DNA of 64,000 bases from Opitutaceae bacterium. GTDB taxonomy: Bacteria; Verrucomicrobiota; Verrucomicrobiia; Opitutales; Opitutaceae. The position numbers and the translations under genes are program-made. Shown in pieces: positions 26,989 through 36,401 of this stretch. Numbering within the stretch: the first letter of the stretch is position 1; each line of letters opens with the position of its first letter. Below the pieces are notes generated by a model that was given only the letters and a program-made list of their open reading frames with translations, did no database searches and was not told the origin of the DNA. Where the stretch lies: NCBI GenBank assembly GCA_028284235.1, contig JANQSC010000051.1, positions 143,861 to 207,860 on the forward strand, written 5' to 3'.

Positions 26989-27506
26989 GCGAGACTGAAT
27001 TTGGAGGTTCCGGCGGCGGTTTTGAGGGCGACCGCTCCGGTCTCGATGTTGAGGTGCACGGTGCGGTTGTTGACGCCTCCGATGTCGGCTTTGACAACGG
27101 GTAGGGCGAGGGCGTTGATGACTTTCTTGACGGCGACGATGTTGCGTTCACCAATTTTGAACATGTCCGATCCGCTGATGACGGACGCTCCGCCGGCTAC
27201 AAAGATGCGGAGACGGCTGCGTTCGGCCTTCAGTCCGAGGAGGTTTCGGAACATCAGCGGCAGCCCAGTATCGGCGAACATCGCGGGCTGGCGTTCGGCT
27301 TTGTCGGGCGAAAGACTGGAGTCAGGCAGCATGATGTGGATGAGCCCGCCGGCCTGGGCGACGCGGTCGTAGGCCACGACGGCGATGCAGGAGCCCAACG
27401 CGTAGGTGCTGAGGGTAACGCCTGCGTTGTTCGATACGGCGACTTCCCCGACTCCGACGACGGCGTTTTGCCTGAATAGGCCATGGGCTTGAGGAGCTCC
27501 GCTCAT
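26985..27506 (-). CDS. cheD: Chemoreceptor glutamine deamidase CheD
   Basis: The 173-residue protein has the CheD catalytic set with family spacing: Thr34 and Cys40 in STYALGSC and His57 in GLIHIMLP. Cys and His are 17 residues apart, as in the characterised enzyme. CheD deamidates glutamines of chemoreceptors and is itself controlled by CheC or CheY-P in other bacteria. No chemoreceptor or CheC lies in this window. It is coupled to the HDOD gene by ATGA overlap and follows cheW by 94 bases. Confidence 0.95.
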   Translation of the reverse strand: MSGAPQAHGLFRQNAVVGVGEVAVSNNAGVTLSTYALGSCIAVVAYDRVAQAGGLIHIMLPDSSLSPDKAERQPAMFADTGLPLMFRNLLGLKAERSRLRIFVAGGASVISGSDMFKIGERNIVAVKKVINALALPVVKADIGGVNNRTVHLNIETGAVALKTAAGTSKFSLA

Positions 27507-27600
27507 TCGCTCGGTGGATTGTTCGGGTCGCGTTCGGTCGATCGCCCGCTCAGCGGCGCCATCAACTTCGGGAGGCGGCTCCTCGTTTCTTGTATAGAGT

Positions 27601-28122
27601 TCAGACTATTGGTTCGCCTGTCGTTTCGGTGGACACGACTTTCTCGATGTCGAGGAGCGTTTTTACGCCGTCTTTGACTTTCGCGATTCCCAGGCAGCAT
27701 TCGTTGCTCAACTGCGTTCCGAAATCGGGAGACGGTTCGACGTCCTCGCCGGCGATGTTGAGGACCTCTTCGACGGCGTCCACGACCAGTCCGAGCAGCG
27801 AAGGGGCGCCTTCGTGGTTTTTGACGTCGACGACGATGACGCATGTGCGTTCGGTCGCTTCTTCGGCGGGGAGATTGAATTTCAATCGAAGGTCGACCAC
27901 GGGGATTACTTTGCCGCGCAGGTTGATTACGCCTTTAACGTGGCTGGGCATGTGGGGCACGGGAGTGATCGTCTGCATGCGGATGATCTCACGTATCAGG
28001 AGGACTTCGATCCCGTAGGATTCTTCGGCCAGGAGGAATGTGAGGAATTTGCCGGATGTAAACGAGTTCGAGGCGGCTGCGTCGGACTCTGGAGTCGGGT
28101 TGCTCATTGTTTGTGGGCCCAT
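27601..28122 (-). CDS. cheW: Chemotaxis adaptor CheW
   Basis: The 173-residue protein (168 if the ATG at 28107 is used) is one CheW domain. FLTFLLAEESYGIEVLLIREI, PHMPSHVKGVINLRGKVIPVVDLR and GLVVDAVEEVLNI are characteristic. CheW links CheA kinases to receptors, but neither is encoded here. An 8-base perfect inverted repeat lies 11 bases upstream of the first start. It sits between a receiver/HD-GYP-like gene and cheD on the minus strand. Confidence 0.95.
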   Translation of the reverse strand: MGPQTMSNPTPESDAAASNSFTSGKFLTFLLAEESYGIEVLLIREIIRMQTITPVPHMPSHVKGVINLRGKVIPVVDLRLKFNLPAEEATERTCVIVVDVKNHEGAPSLLGLVVDAVEEVLNIAGEDVEPSPDFGTQLSNECCLGIAKVKDGVKTLLDIEKVVSTETTGEPIV

Positions 28123-28132
28123 GGTTTGCGTG

Positions 28133-28161
28133 AAAATGTAAAACGTCGGATTCTACATTTT
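28133..28161. promoter_or_regulatory. Perfect inverted repeat upstream of cheW
   Basis: AAAATGTA (28133-28140) and TACATTTT (28154-28161) form a perfect 8-base inverted repeat with a 13-base spacer, starting 11 bases before the cheW ATG at 28122. The AT-rich arms in GC-rich surroundings suit a repressor operator or a weak leader hairpin. The function is inferred from position only. Confidence 0.35.
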
Positions 28162-28233
28162 TATCGACCTAGGCGGCCGCCACTTTAACCGCGCGCAGTC
28201 CCGTTTACGACGGATTGCCTAGTCGAACCGCGC

Positions 28234-29502
28234 CTAGCGGAAGACCATGAGGCGTTGTGTGAGTGGATTCGCAAAATCGTGCTCTTTGATTTTCTTGATA
28301 ATTCCGCGGGTGAGACGTCGTTCTTCCGGTATGAGAAGCAGGCCGGACGGACTGTAGATTCCTTTGGCTAGCACCATTCCAGGCTCCAGTTCCGCTAGCG
28401 TGAGCTCGCGTACTTTTTTCGGGAGATTGGTGAGATTGGAGCGCTTCATGAACAGGCGCACGGCCTCCGGGTGAAAGGACTTGCCTGATTCTCGTATGAT
28501 GTACTCGAGGGCCTGGTCTTTGGGGAGAGCGCACTCGACGAAGCCCACGGCGACTGCGAGGTGTCGGGCGGGCACGGGAATCGTTTCTCGGCTGAATCCG
28601 TCGGGGAATCCGTGACCATCGAAGCGCTCGCGATGGGAACGGATGGCGTGGCCCACTTCCTCGAGCGTACCGACGAAGCCGGCCAATGTCTGTCCGTAGA
28701 CCGGGTAGTGGTGGAGTAGCGTGGTCTCTTGCTCGTTCAAGCTTTGCGGATCGTTGAGGCTCTTGGCGAGTAGATCGCGCGGGAGCCCGATGCGGCCGAG
28801 ATTGTAGAGCCAGGAGCTGACGCGAAGCACGTCCTGCTCTTTTGGGGTCAGCAGATCGGATTGGGCGATCTCTTTGCAGATCGCGGCGACGGCCTTGGTT
28901 TGGTCGCCAAGCAGCGGGTGGAAGGCTTCGATGAGTCGGAAACAAATCTGTAGGGAGTGCTCGAAGTTGGCTTCCAGGGACTGATTGGTCTCGCCGAGCG
29001 CGCTCGTCTTTTCCTCCAGCTCGTGGATCTTTTCCTCGAGCTGGGCGTTGGAGGAGACGAGTTTCTCGTTGAGCTCGAGAGTGTCGGCGCTGAGGCGCTC
29101 GTTCGCCTCGACCAGGGCGAATCGCCGCACGGCGTTGTCGACGGTGGCCAGGACTTCTTCGCGTATCCAAGGCTTGGCGAGAAAGCGGAATATCTCGCCG
29201 CGATTCACTGCCTCGATCACGGTGTTTAGGGTGAGTACCCCTGTGATGAGGATACGGGAGGCGTTGGGCTGGATCGTCTTGCACTTGTCGAGAAACTCGA
29301 GGCCGGTCATCTCGGGCATGCGCTGATCAGAGATGATCGTGGCGAATCGGGTCGACTCCATGGCCTCGAGGGCGTCGCTGGCTTTGGAGAAGGCGTGCAC
29401 TTGGTACTGTTCGCGCTCGAGGGTCTCCTTCATGGCGTGGAGCACGACTGGGTCGTCGTCGAGAACGAGTAGGTCGCGCGATTTTAGTTCGGAGACTCGC
29501 AT
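28234..29502 (-). CDS. Receiver domain fused to a degenerate HD-GYP domain
   Basis: The ATG at 29502 gives 422 residues. Residues 8-125 are an intact receiver (Asp16-17, Asp59 in IISDQRMP, Thr87, Lys110). Residues 131-180 are a coiled coil rich in Leu and Glu. The C-terminal part follows the HD-GYP plan: HHYPVYGQ and RSHRERFDGHGFPDG are recognisable. The central HD pair, however, is replaced by Tyr233-Asn234 (WLYNLGRIGLP in place of LHDIGKIGIP), and the first conserved histidine is missing. It therefore probably cannot degrade cyclic di-GMP and may bind it or a partner instead. It starts 23 bases after the kinase gene, its likely phosphodonor. Confidence 0.9.
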   Translation of the reverse strand: MRVSELKSRDLLVLDDDPVVLHAMKETLEREQYQVHAFSKASDALEAMESTRFATIISDQRMPEMTGLEFLDKCKTIQPNASRILITGVLTLNTVIEAVNRGEIFRFLAKPWIREEVLATVDNAVRRFALVEANERLSADTLELNEKLVSSNAQLEEKIHELEEKTSALGETNQSLEANFEHSLQICFRLIEAFHPLLGDQTKAVAAICKEIAQSDLLTPKEQDVLRVSSWLYNLGRIGLPRDLLAKSLNDPQSLNEQETTLLHHYPVYGQTLAGFVGTLEEVGHAIRSHRERFDGHGFPDGFSRETIPVPARHLAVAVGFVECALPKDQALEYIIRESGKSFHPEAVRLFMKRSNLTNLPKKVRELTLAELEPGMVLAKGIYSPSGLLLIPEERRLTRGIIKKIKEHDFANPLTQRLMVFR

Positions 29503-29525
29503 GGTGTTTGAGTTGCGGCTCTGGA

Positions 29526-31172
29526 CTAGCCGAAGAACTTGTCGAGCGTTTTGAGTAGTCCGGCGGGCTTGGACGAACCGGATACGAGCAGGCCGCACTT
29601 CGCTCGGATATACTCGGAGACCGCGTCGACGCTTTCGCCGAGGGCGACCACAGCGAGTTTCGGCGGAGGTTCCGCGGCGGCGATTTCGATGACGAGGTCG
29701 TCGACGTTTTCGTCAAGGGCGCTTTTGAAGACAAGCACTCCGTCGAGCGATTTACCGAGTTCCCGCATGTCGAGTTTCAGTTGGTCCCCGTCGAGGTGTA
29801 TTCGAAATTTCCAGTTGGCGGCGCGCAGGGAGTTGATGAGCGGGTGCCGTGTAATGTCTTCCCAGGTGTAGATGAGAAGGGTCGGCGTTTTGGCGGGCTG
29901 AGTGGCGACGGGCGCGGCTTCGGCGTAGTCCGCGTTGGCGACGGGAATCGTTTCGGTCAGATTTGCCAATGGGAGGGTGAAGGCCACCCGGGTGCCGTCC
30001 TCGGGATTGGACTCGATGTCGAGCTCGCCGCCGAGTTCGCGAGTGAATTGGTCCACGATAAACAATCCCATGCCGTCGTGGGCTTGTTTGTTTTTGGTCG
30101 TGAAGAAGGGTTGGCTGACTAGCGGCAGATTCGCCGGTTCGATGCCGTGGCCGTCGTCGTGAAACTCGATGCGGGCGTAGGGGCGCGACTCGTTCGACTC
30201 GTCCGGTTCAATCAGCTCGCAGCGTATCCGGATTTTGGGTTTGTCGCGGGCGGCGTCGCTGGCGTTGCCGGCGAGATGGATGAGGGCTTGGCGAAAGCGG
30301 TTGGCGTCGAGGCGAACAGGAAGCGACGCGTCGGTGAGCTCCAGTTGCAGGTCGACGGTTTTGGGGAGCATGGCGAGGAGGTAGTCTCGTTGCTCTTCGA
30401 TGAGTTTCCCGACGTCGAAGTAGCTGACTTCGCCTTCGCTCATGGCGTTCAAGGCCCGAATCTTCTGGGTGATCTTCTGGGCTCGGACGGCGCTGTCGCG
30501 GATATGCGTCATCGCCTCGGTCATGGTTTCCGCGTCGGACCCGGGCAGGGCGTAGAGTTCGCTCAGCGAGTAGATGCCGGCGATCATATTGTTGAAGTCG
30601 TGCAGAAAGCGCCGGCTCGCGATCGACGACACTTCTTTCCACGATCGCTTGACGAGGGTGTCCATGGTTTGGCTGGCGAAGGAGTCGTCGACGACGCGGC
30701 CGAGGTATCCGACAGCGCGTCCGCCCGCGTCGCGGAGCGCGGCAAGGTAGTCGACGACGGGGAGGGTGTCAGTTTCCGCTCCGTTTTCCAAGTGGTACGC
30801 GACGGTCGCCCCGGCGGCTCCGTTTTCGAGAGAAGCGATGGCGTCGCGATAAGCGTCGCGGTCCGATTCGCGAATGGCGTGTATCCAGATTTCCTTTTTC
30901 TTCGCGTTGTCGTAGAGACTCACGGGCAGAAATTCCCGTCCCTTGTCGGAGAGGTAGTGTATCCGAAAATCGCTTGCGCCGACAATGTAGGTGGCCCCGG
31001 GACCGTTTTCGATGAGTTGTCCGATGTCGGCGTCGGGCGCTCCCGTTTTTCGGAGATCGGCGATCGCCTCGTCGAGGGAGGCGAATTCAACGGGCTCGTC
31101 TGAAGTAGGCGTTTTCAATAGGTGTTTCAATAGGCGTTCGCGGAGCGGACGCGAGTCGAATTTTCCTGTCAC
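29526..31172 (-). CDS. PAS histidine kinase with a receiver-like C-terminus
   Basis: I use the GTG at 31172 (548 residues) because the longer frame to 31340 runs into cheR; no ATG is available before the conserved part. Residues about 55-165 look like a PAS sensor. The phospho-acceptor region is RRFLHDFNNMIAGIY with His191. The ATPase domain has AGNASDAARDKP (N box), DDGHGIEP and DGMGLFIVDQF. The last 120 residues resemble a receiver but lack the conserved acidic pocket, so that part may be a pseudo-receiver. It is cytoplasmic with no membrane segments, and is likely to phosphorylate one or more of the receiver proteins encoded downstream. Confidence 0.88.
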   Translation of the reverse strand: MTGKFDSRPLRERLLKHLLKTPTSDEPVEFASLDEAIADLRKTGAPDADIGQLIENGPGATYIVGASDFRIHYLSDKGREFLPVSLYDNAKKKEIWIHAIRESDRDAYRDAIASLENGAAGATVAYHLENGAETDTLPVVDYLAALRDAGGRAVGYLGRVVDDSFASQTMDTLVKRSWKEVSSIASRRFLHDFNNMIAGIYSLSELYALPGSDAETMTEAMTHIRDSAVRAQKITQKIRALNAMSEGEVSYFDVGKLIEEQRDYLLAMLPKTVDLQLELTDASLPVRLDANRFRQALIHLAGNASDAARDKPKIRIRCELIEPDESNESRPYARIEFHDDGHGIEPANLPLVSQPFFTTKNKQAHDGMGLFIVDQFTRELGGELDIESNPEDGTRVAFTLPLANLTETIPVANADYAEAAPVATQPAKTPTLLIYTWEDITRHPLINSLRAANWKFRIHLDGDQLKLDMRELGKSLDGVLVFKSALDENVDDLVIEIAAAEPPPKLAVVALGESVDAVSEYIRAKCGLLVSGSSKPAGLLKTLDKFFG

Positions 31173-31260
31173 TCTAGCGCGTTTGGAGACGGATGCAACG
31201 CTGGATCGAAAAGAGCGCCGGGGCGGCCCGACAGCGGGCCTGTCGGTGGCGTTCGCGGGG

Positions 31261-32166
31261 TCAGCCCGGCAGTTGATAGATTGCCGGTTGGATCGTCTTG
31301 TAGGGGTGCGAGACGCCGGCGAGGCTTTCCGCGTGGCCAATGAACAGATAGCCTCCGGGCGCCAGGTGTTCGGCGAGTCGGGCGACGAGCTCTTCCTGCG
31401 TCTGGCGATCGAAGTAGATCATGACGTTTCGGCAGAAGATCACTTGGAATTTGGCCCGCCAGGGATAGGGGTTTTGGAAGAGGTTCAGTCGCTGGAAGCT
31501 GAGTCGCTCGCGAAGTTCGGGCCGAATCCGGAAGCTGCCGGCATGTTCGCCTTTCCCTTTTTGGAAATACCGGATTCGCTGGCTCGCGTCGACGTGTTTG
31601 AGATGGACTTCCGAGTAAACCGCTTTGGAGGCGAAGTGGAGCACGCGGTTGGAGATGTCGGTACACTGAATATTCCAGTCGACACCGGTTCGCCGCTGGA
31701 ATCGTTCGGCGAGAGAGATCGCGATCGAGTAGGGCTCCTCTCCTGTCGAACAGGCGCAGCTCCAGACGTTGAAGGAGCGTGGGTCTCCCATCTTGCCGGC
31801 GTCGAATTGCGGCAGGAGGGTGTCGTTTAGGAATTTGAAGTGGTTGAACTCGCGAAAGAAGAAGGTGTGGTTGGTGGAAATGGCGTCGATCAGATGGTAG
31901 ATTTCGCCGTCTTCAGAGTTGGACTGGAGCCGTTGGCAATACTCCTTGAAGGAGCGGATGCCGAGCGCGCGCAAGCGCTTGCCCAGCCGGGCGGCGACGA
32001 GCTCGCGCTTGTTGGCTCCGAGGTTGATCCGGGTTTCGGCGTAGATCAGGTCGCGAATAAACGCGTAGTCAGCGTTGGTCACTTTGACGCGGTTGATCAA
32101 AGCGGAGGGGCGTGAATGCGGCGTGGAAACGGCGGCGCGTTCGTGGTTGGTTGATTGGATGTTCAT
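31261..32166 (-). CDS. cheR: Chemotaxis protein methyltransferase CheR
   Basis: The 301-residue protein has an N-terminal helical CheR domain (YAFIRDLIYAETRINLGANK) followed by the SAM-binding domain: STNHTFFFRE, CACSTGEEPYSIAI and FCRNVMIYFD are all CheR signatures. It would methylate glutamates on chemoreceptors. It is the first gene of the minus-strand signalling cluster. Its promoter should lie in the 194 bases shared with metH, which is transcribed the other way. Confidence 0.96.
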   Translation of the reverse strand: MNIQSTNHERAAVSTPHSRPSALINRVKVTNADYAFIRDLIYAETRINLGANKRELVAARLGKRLRALGIRSFKEYCQRLQSNSEDGEIYHLIDAISTNHTFFFREFNHFKFLNDTLLPQFDAGKMGDPRSFNVWSCACSTGEEPYSIAISLAERFQRRTGVDWNIQCTDISNRVLHFASKAVYSEVHLKHVDASQRIRYFQKGKGEHAGSFRIRPELRERLSFQRLNLFQNPYPWRAKFQVIFCRNVMIYFDRQTQEELVARLAEHLAPGGYLFIGHAESLAGVSHPYKTIQPAIYQLPG

Positions 32167-32275
32167 TCAGGCGGTCCCGCGCAGGGTCCGCGCGTTCGCT
32201 CTTTAAATCGAGCGCCGGGGAGTAAACTTGAGAGGGCGCGGCCGGGCGGCGCGTCATAGGAGGGTTTAAAGTTTG

Positions 32276-32332
32276 ATGCAAAAATGTCTGGGTTTAGGGA
32301 TTTTAGTGGCAATTGTCGGCTTGGCCGCTTGA
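32276..32332 (+). CDS. Possible 18-residue leader peptide upstream of metH
   Basis: A strong Shine-Dalgarno sequence, AGGAGGG (32258-32264), precedes an ATG at 32276 with 11 bases between. The frame encodes [18 protein letters not shown] and stops with TGA 28 bases before metH. The peptide is hydrophobic, and a TGC in place of the TGA would create a lipobox-like cysteine. It could be a leader peptide that couples translation to metH, or the remnant of a small lipoprotein gene. Chance cannot be excluded. Confidence 0.3.
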   Translation: MQKCLGLGILVAIVGLAA

Positions 32333-32360
32333 TTGTCGGCTTTTTCCACGATCGACCTCT

Positions 32361-35300
32361 ATGGCCATTCTCAACAGCTCAGCGCTTCCCGACTCGAAAG
32401 CCGGAGTCCGCCTTCGTTCGCTTCTGTCGGAACGGATCTTGTTCCTCGACGGGGCGATGGGAACGATGATTCAACGCTACAAGCTCGAGGAAGCGGACTT
32501 TCGCAAAGGGCGTTTCGAGGACCATTCGATCGATTTGAAAGGGAACAACGAGCTGCTGGTGTACACCCGGCCGGACGTGATTCTCGAGATTCACAAGGCG
32601 TTTCTCGCGGGCGGCGCCGATATCATCGAAACGAATACGTTCAGTTCGACGCGGATCGCTCAAGCGGACTACGCGCTCGAGGAAATCGTCTACGAGCAGA
32701 ATGTGAAGGCGGCCCAGCTCGCTCGCGAGGCGGTGGACGAATTCATGTGCGAGAACCCGGACCGCGAGTGTTTCGTGGCGGGCGCGTTGGGGCCGACGAA
32801 TCGGACGGCCTCGCTGTCGCCGGACGTCAACCGGCCGGAGTACCGGGCCGTCACTTTCGACGAGTTGAAGGAGGCTTACGGCGAGCAGATCCGCGCTTTG
32901 GTCGACGGAGGTGTCGACTTGCTGCTGCCGGAGACGACTTTCGACACGCTCAATCTCAAAGCCTGCATTTTCGCGCTCGAGGAGTTTTTCGAGGAACGCG
33001 GCGAGCGGATTCCGGTGATGCTGAGCGTGACGATTACCGACGCCTCGGGCCGTACCTTGTCGGGGCAGACGATCGAGGCGTTTTGGAATTCGGTTGCCCA
33101 CGCCAAGCCGTTGAGCGTGGGGATCAACTGCGCTCTGGGCGCCAGCGAGATGCGGCCCTATATCGAGTCGCTTTCCCGCTCGGCGGACTGTTTCGTTTCC
33201 TGCTATCCCAACGCGGGGCTGCCCAATCCTCTGAGCGAGACGGGCTACGACGAATTGCCTGACCAGACGGCGGGTTTTCTGGAGGATTTCGCCTCGAACG
33301 GATTCGTGAACATCATCGGCGGCTGTTGCGGCACGACGCCGGATCACATCGCGGCCATCGTTAATATGGCCAAGGACTACCCGCCGCGGAAAATTCCCGA
33401 AGTCGAGCCGGCCCTTCGCGTCAGCGGCCTCGAGCCCTACGAGGTGAAAGGCGACGACGCCCCGTTCGTCATGGTGGGGGAGCGAGCGAACATTATGGGC
33501 TCGCCGAAATTCAAGCGGCTGATCAAGGAAGACAAATTCGAGGACGCCCTGGCCATCGCCCGCCAGCAGGTGGAGAACGGCGCCAACGTCATCGACGTCA
33601 ATTTCGACGAGGGCCTGCTCGACAGCGAGGCGTGCATGACGCGCTTCCTCAACTTGATCGCCTCCGAGCCGGAGATTTCGAAAGCGCCGCTGATGGTCGA
33701 TTCCTCGAAGTGGAGCGTCATCGAAGCCGGGCTCAAATGCGCCCAGGGGAAGTGCATCGTCAATTCCATCAGCCTGAAAGAAGGCGAAGAGAAATTTCTG
33801 GAGCAAGCGTCATTGGTTCGCAAATACGGCGCGGCTGTGATTGTGATGGCGTTCGACGAAGAAGGCCAAGCGGCGACGAAGGACGACAAGATCCGCATTT
33901 GCGTGCGAGCGTACGATTTGCTTCGCGAGAAGCTGGACTTCCCGCCGGAAGACATCATATTCGATCCGAATATTCTCACTGTAGCGACTGGTATTGAAGA
34001 ACACAATACGTACGCGGTCGATTTCATCGAGGCGACGCGCGAGATCAAGAAACGCTGTCCGCACGCTCGCGTGAGCGGCGGAGTGAGCAATATTTCGTTC
34101 TCTTTTCGCGGCAACAATGTCGTTCGCGAGGCGATGCACTCCGCGTTTCTGTACCACGCCATTCGAGCCGGGCTCGACATGGGGATCGTGAACGCGGGTC
34201 TGCTCGCGGTTTACGAGGACATCGAGCCGACGCTCAAAGGCCTCGTGGAAGACGTTTTGTTGAATCGGACGCCTGACGCTACGGAAAAGCTTGTCGATTT
34301 CGCGGAGACGGTGAAAGGAACCGGCAAGGCCAGGGAAGAGAAGGCGGAGCTTTGGCGCGAAGGCACGATCGACGAACGAATCTCCCACGCGCTCGTAAAG
34401 GGAATCGTCACTTACATCGAGGAAGACACGGAAGAGGCCCGGCAGGCGCTGAACCGACCCTTGGACGTCATCGAAGGCCCTTTGATGGGCGGGATGAAAG
34501 TCGTGGGCGAGCTGTTTGGAGCGGGGAAGATGTTTCTGCCCCAAGTGGTGAAATCCGCCCGGGTCATGAAGCGGGCCGTCGCTTACCTGACTCCGTTTAT
34601 GGAGCAGGAGAAAGCGGAGGCGGACGGCGATGTCGGCTCGGCTGCTAAGATCGTTTTGGCTACGGTGAAAGGCGACGTGCACGATATTGGCAAGAACATC
34701 GTCGGCGTTGTGCTCGCGTGTAATAACTACGAAGTGGTCGACCTCGGGGTCATGGTTCAGTGCGACAAGATCCTGGAAGTGGCCCGTAATGAAAAAGCGG
34801 ATATAGTCGGATTGAGCGGACTGATCACGCCGTCGTTGGACGAGATGATCTACGTCGCCTCGGAGATGCAGCGCGAGGGATTCGAGTTGCCGCTACTGAT
34901 TGGCGGGGCCACGACGAGCAAGGCCCACACGGCCATCAAAATCGCTCCGGCCTACGAGGGGCCGGTCGCTCAGGTGGCGGACGCGTCGCTGGTCGTGGGC
35001 GTTTGCAGCGAACTGCTCAGCCCGGACCGAAAGGAGGCGTTTGCGGAGGAACTGAAAGCGAAACAGGAACGATTGCGCGAGCGTCATGCCAGCGGGCAGT
35101 CGGGCGAGCGCAAGTTGATTCCATTCGCGGAGACGCGCGAAAGTGGATACAAGGTCGACTGGAGCGCGGACGCGATCGCTACTCCGAATTCGCTGGAACC
35201 TCAGGTATTCGACAACGTCGACTTGGAGGCGGTTTTGGAGTACTTCGACTGGTCGCCGTTCTTTTGGACCTGGGGATTGAAGGGAGTGTATCCGGCGATT

Positions 35301-36086
35301 CTCGATCACGCGAAGTACGGCGAGCAAGCGAGCGAGCTTTACCGCGACGCCCAGTCGATGCTGGAGGACGTGGTGTCCGGCAAGCGTTTCCGTTTGCGGG
35401 GAGTCTACCGTTTTTGGGCGGCCCAGTCGGACGGGGACGATGTGACGCTTTACGCGGACGCGACGAAGGAGCGCTCGGTCGCCCGATTCCACTTTCTCCG
35501 TCAGCAAAAGGAAAAAGGGTCGGACACGACCCAGTACAGCTTGGCGGACTTCATTGCTCCGGAGTCGACCGGAATGATCGACTACTTGGGCGGATTCGCC
35601 GTGACTGCCGGATACGAGGTCGAGGAATACGCGGACGCATTCAAGAACAGCGGCGACGACTACCGGGCGATTATGGCCCAGGCGTTGGGCGACCGATTCG
35701 CGGAGGCCCTGGCGGAGTACCTGCACAAGCGGGCCCGGGACAGCTGGGGATTTGGCGGCTCGGAAGGACTTTCAATTGAAGAGATGATTCGCGAAAAATA
35801 CCGTGGCATCCGACCGGCGGCGGGCTACCCGGCGTGTCCGGACCATACGGAGAAGGCTATGCTCTGGGAGCTTCTGGACGCGGAGGCGGCAACCGGGATT
35901 TCGCTGACTGAGAGTTTCGCCATGAACCCGCCGAGTTCGGTGAGCGGACTGTATTTCGGAAACGCGGACGCCCGCTACTTCAACGTCGGTAAAATCGGCA
36001 AAGACCAAATCGAGTCCTACGCTGAACGGAAGGGAATCTCCGTAGAAGAGGCCGAGAAGTGGCTCCAGCCGAACTTGGACTACTGA
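32361..36086 (+). CDS. metH: Cobalamin-dependent methionine synthase
   Basis: The 1241-residue protein has all four MetH modules, slightly longer than the E. coli enzyme. The homocysteine domain (about 20-340) has [11 protein letters not shown] and the zinc cysteines in GINCALGA and [10 protein letters not shown]. The pterin (methyl-folate) domain follows. The B12 domain (about 650-900) carries [12 protein letters not shown] near residue 773, where the His binds cobalt. The C-terminal activation domain has [15 protein letters not shown] for S-adenosylmethionine. I use the ATG at 32361; a TTG at 32313 is in frame. It transfers methyl groups from 5-methyltetrahydrofolate to homocysteine. I see no cobalamin riboswitch upstream. 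Confidence 0.97.
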   Translation: MAILNSSALPDSKAGVRLRSLLSERILFLDGAMGTMIQRYKLEEADFRKGRFEDHSIDLKGNNELLVYTRPDVILEIHKAFLAGGADIIETNTFSSTRIAQADYALEEIVYEQNVKAAQLAREAVDEFMCENPDRECFVAGALGPTNRTASLSPDVNRPEYRAVTFDELKEAYGEQIRALVDGGVDLLLPETTFDTLNLKACIFALEEFFEERGERIPVMLSVTITDASGRTLSGQTIEAFWNSVAHAKPLSVGINCALGASEMRPYIESLSRSADCFVSCYPNAGLPNPLSETGYDELPDQTAGFLEDFASNGFVNIIGGCCGTTPDHIAAIVNMAKDYPPRKIPEVEPALRVSGLEPYEVKGDDAPFVMVGERANIMGSPKFKRLIKEDKFEDALAIARQQVENGANVIDVNFDEGLLDSEACMTRFLNLIASEPEISKAPLMVDSSKWSVIEAGLKCAQGKCIVNSISLKEGEEKFLEQASLVRKYGAAVIVMAFDEEGQAATKDDKIRICVRAYDLLREKLDFPPEDIIFDPNILTVATGIEEHNTYAVDFIEATREIKKRCPHARVSGGVSNISFSFRGNNVVREAMHSAFLYHAIRAGLDMGIVNAGLLAVYEDIEPTLKGLVEDVLLNRTPDATEKLVDFAETVKGTGKAREEKAELWREGTIDERISHALVKGIVTYIEEDTEEARQALNRPLDVIEGPLMGGMKVVGELFGAGKMFLPQVVKSARVMKRAVAYLTPFMEQEKAEADGDVGSAAKIVLATVKGDVHDIGKNIVGVVLACNNYEVVDLGVMVQCDKILEVARNEKADIVGLSGLITPSLDEMIYVASEMQREGFELPLLIGGATTSKAHTAIKIAPAYEGPVAQVADASLVVGVCSELLSPDRKEAFAEELKAKQERLRERHASGQSGERKLIPFAETRESGYKVDWSADAIATPNSLEPQVFDNVDLEAVLEYFDWSPFFWTWGLKGVYPAILDHAKYGEQASELYRDAQSMLEDVVSGKRFRLRGVYRFWAAQSDGDDVTLYADATKERSVARFHFLRQQKEKGSDTTQYSLADFIAPESTGMIDYLGGFAVTAGYEVEEYADAFKNSGDDYRAIMAQALGDRFAEALAEYLHKRARDSWGFGGSEGLSIEEMIREKYRGIRPAAGYPACPDHTEKAMLWELLDAEAATGISLTESFAMNPPSSVSGLYFGNADARYFNVGKIGKDQIESYAERKGISVEEAEKWLQPNLDY

Positions 36087-36401
36087 ACAATTCGGATCGC
36101 TCTGTCGGCGTCGAGATTCGTTAGCGGTCGAAATCGACCTCGCGGATGTCGAGATTGAGCGCTGAAAGCGGTCAATTTTGCCCAGATTCGCCCGGGTAGC
36201 GCCAATAATGCGCCAAATGGCGCGAGCGGAGACGATTGGCGCATCCAATGCTTCTATGAAGCCAGTCTGAATGTACGCAGTTCATTAGGGGAATTGCGAC
36301 TTTTTGCAGGAGCAGAAAAACAAGAGGCCGGCGTTAAGGGGTTTTCGCCGGCCTCGCCTGTTCGCGTTCGCCATTTGGCGAGGTCGATTTTGGCTGAAGC
36401 G
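36087..36401. other. 315-base gap between convergent genes, with nested palindromes and a terminator
   Basis: No coding sequence is apparent between the metH and LysR stops. The gap holds a nested inverted repeat (GCGCCAAT at 36199-36206 with ATTGGCGC at 36235-36242, enclosing GCGCCA-AA-TGGCGC at 36210-36223). A related palindrome, TCGCCA-TT-TGGCGA, is at 36368-36381. The LysR terminator lies at 36316-36355. Confidence 0.6.
36316..36355 (-). terminator. Rho-independent terminator of the LysR gene
   Basis: A perfect 10-base stem, GAGGCCGGCG / CGCCGGCCTC (36324-36333 and 36346-36355), with a 12-base loop is followed on the minus strand by TTGTTTTTC. It lies 46 bases beyond the stop of the LysR-type gene. 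No T-run follows on the plus strand, so it terminates only the minus transcript. Confidence 0.85.

Noticed and set aside
30147..31103. 318-codon plus-strand frame opposite the histidine kinase
   Set aside because: It mirrors the kinase gene, whose motifs are unambiguous; the opposite frame has none.
32167..32360. Cobalamin or SAM/SAH riboswitch in front of metH
   Set aside because: I looked for conserved B12-box or SAH/SAM riboswitch sequences and saw none; only a possible leader peptide is present.
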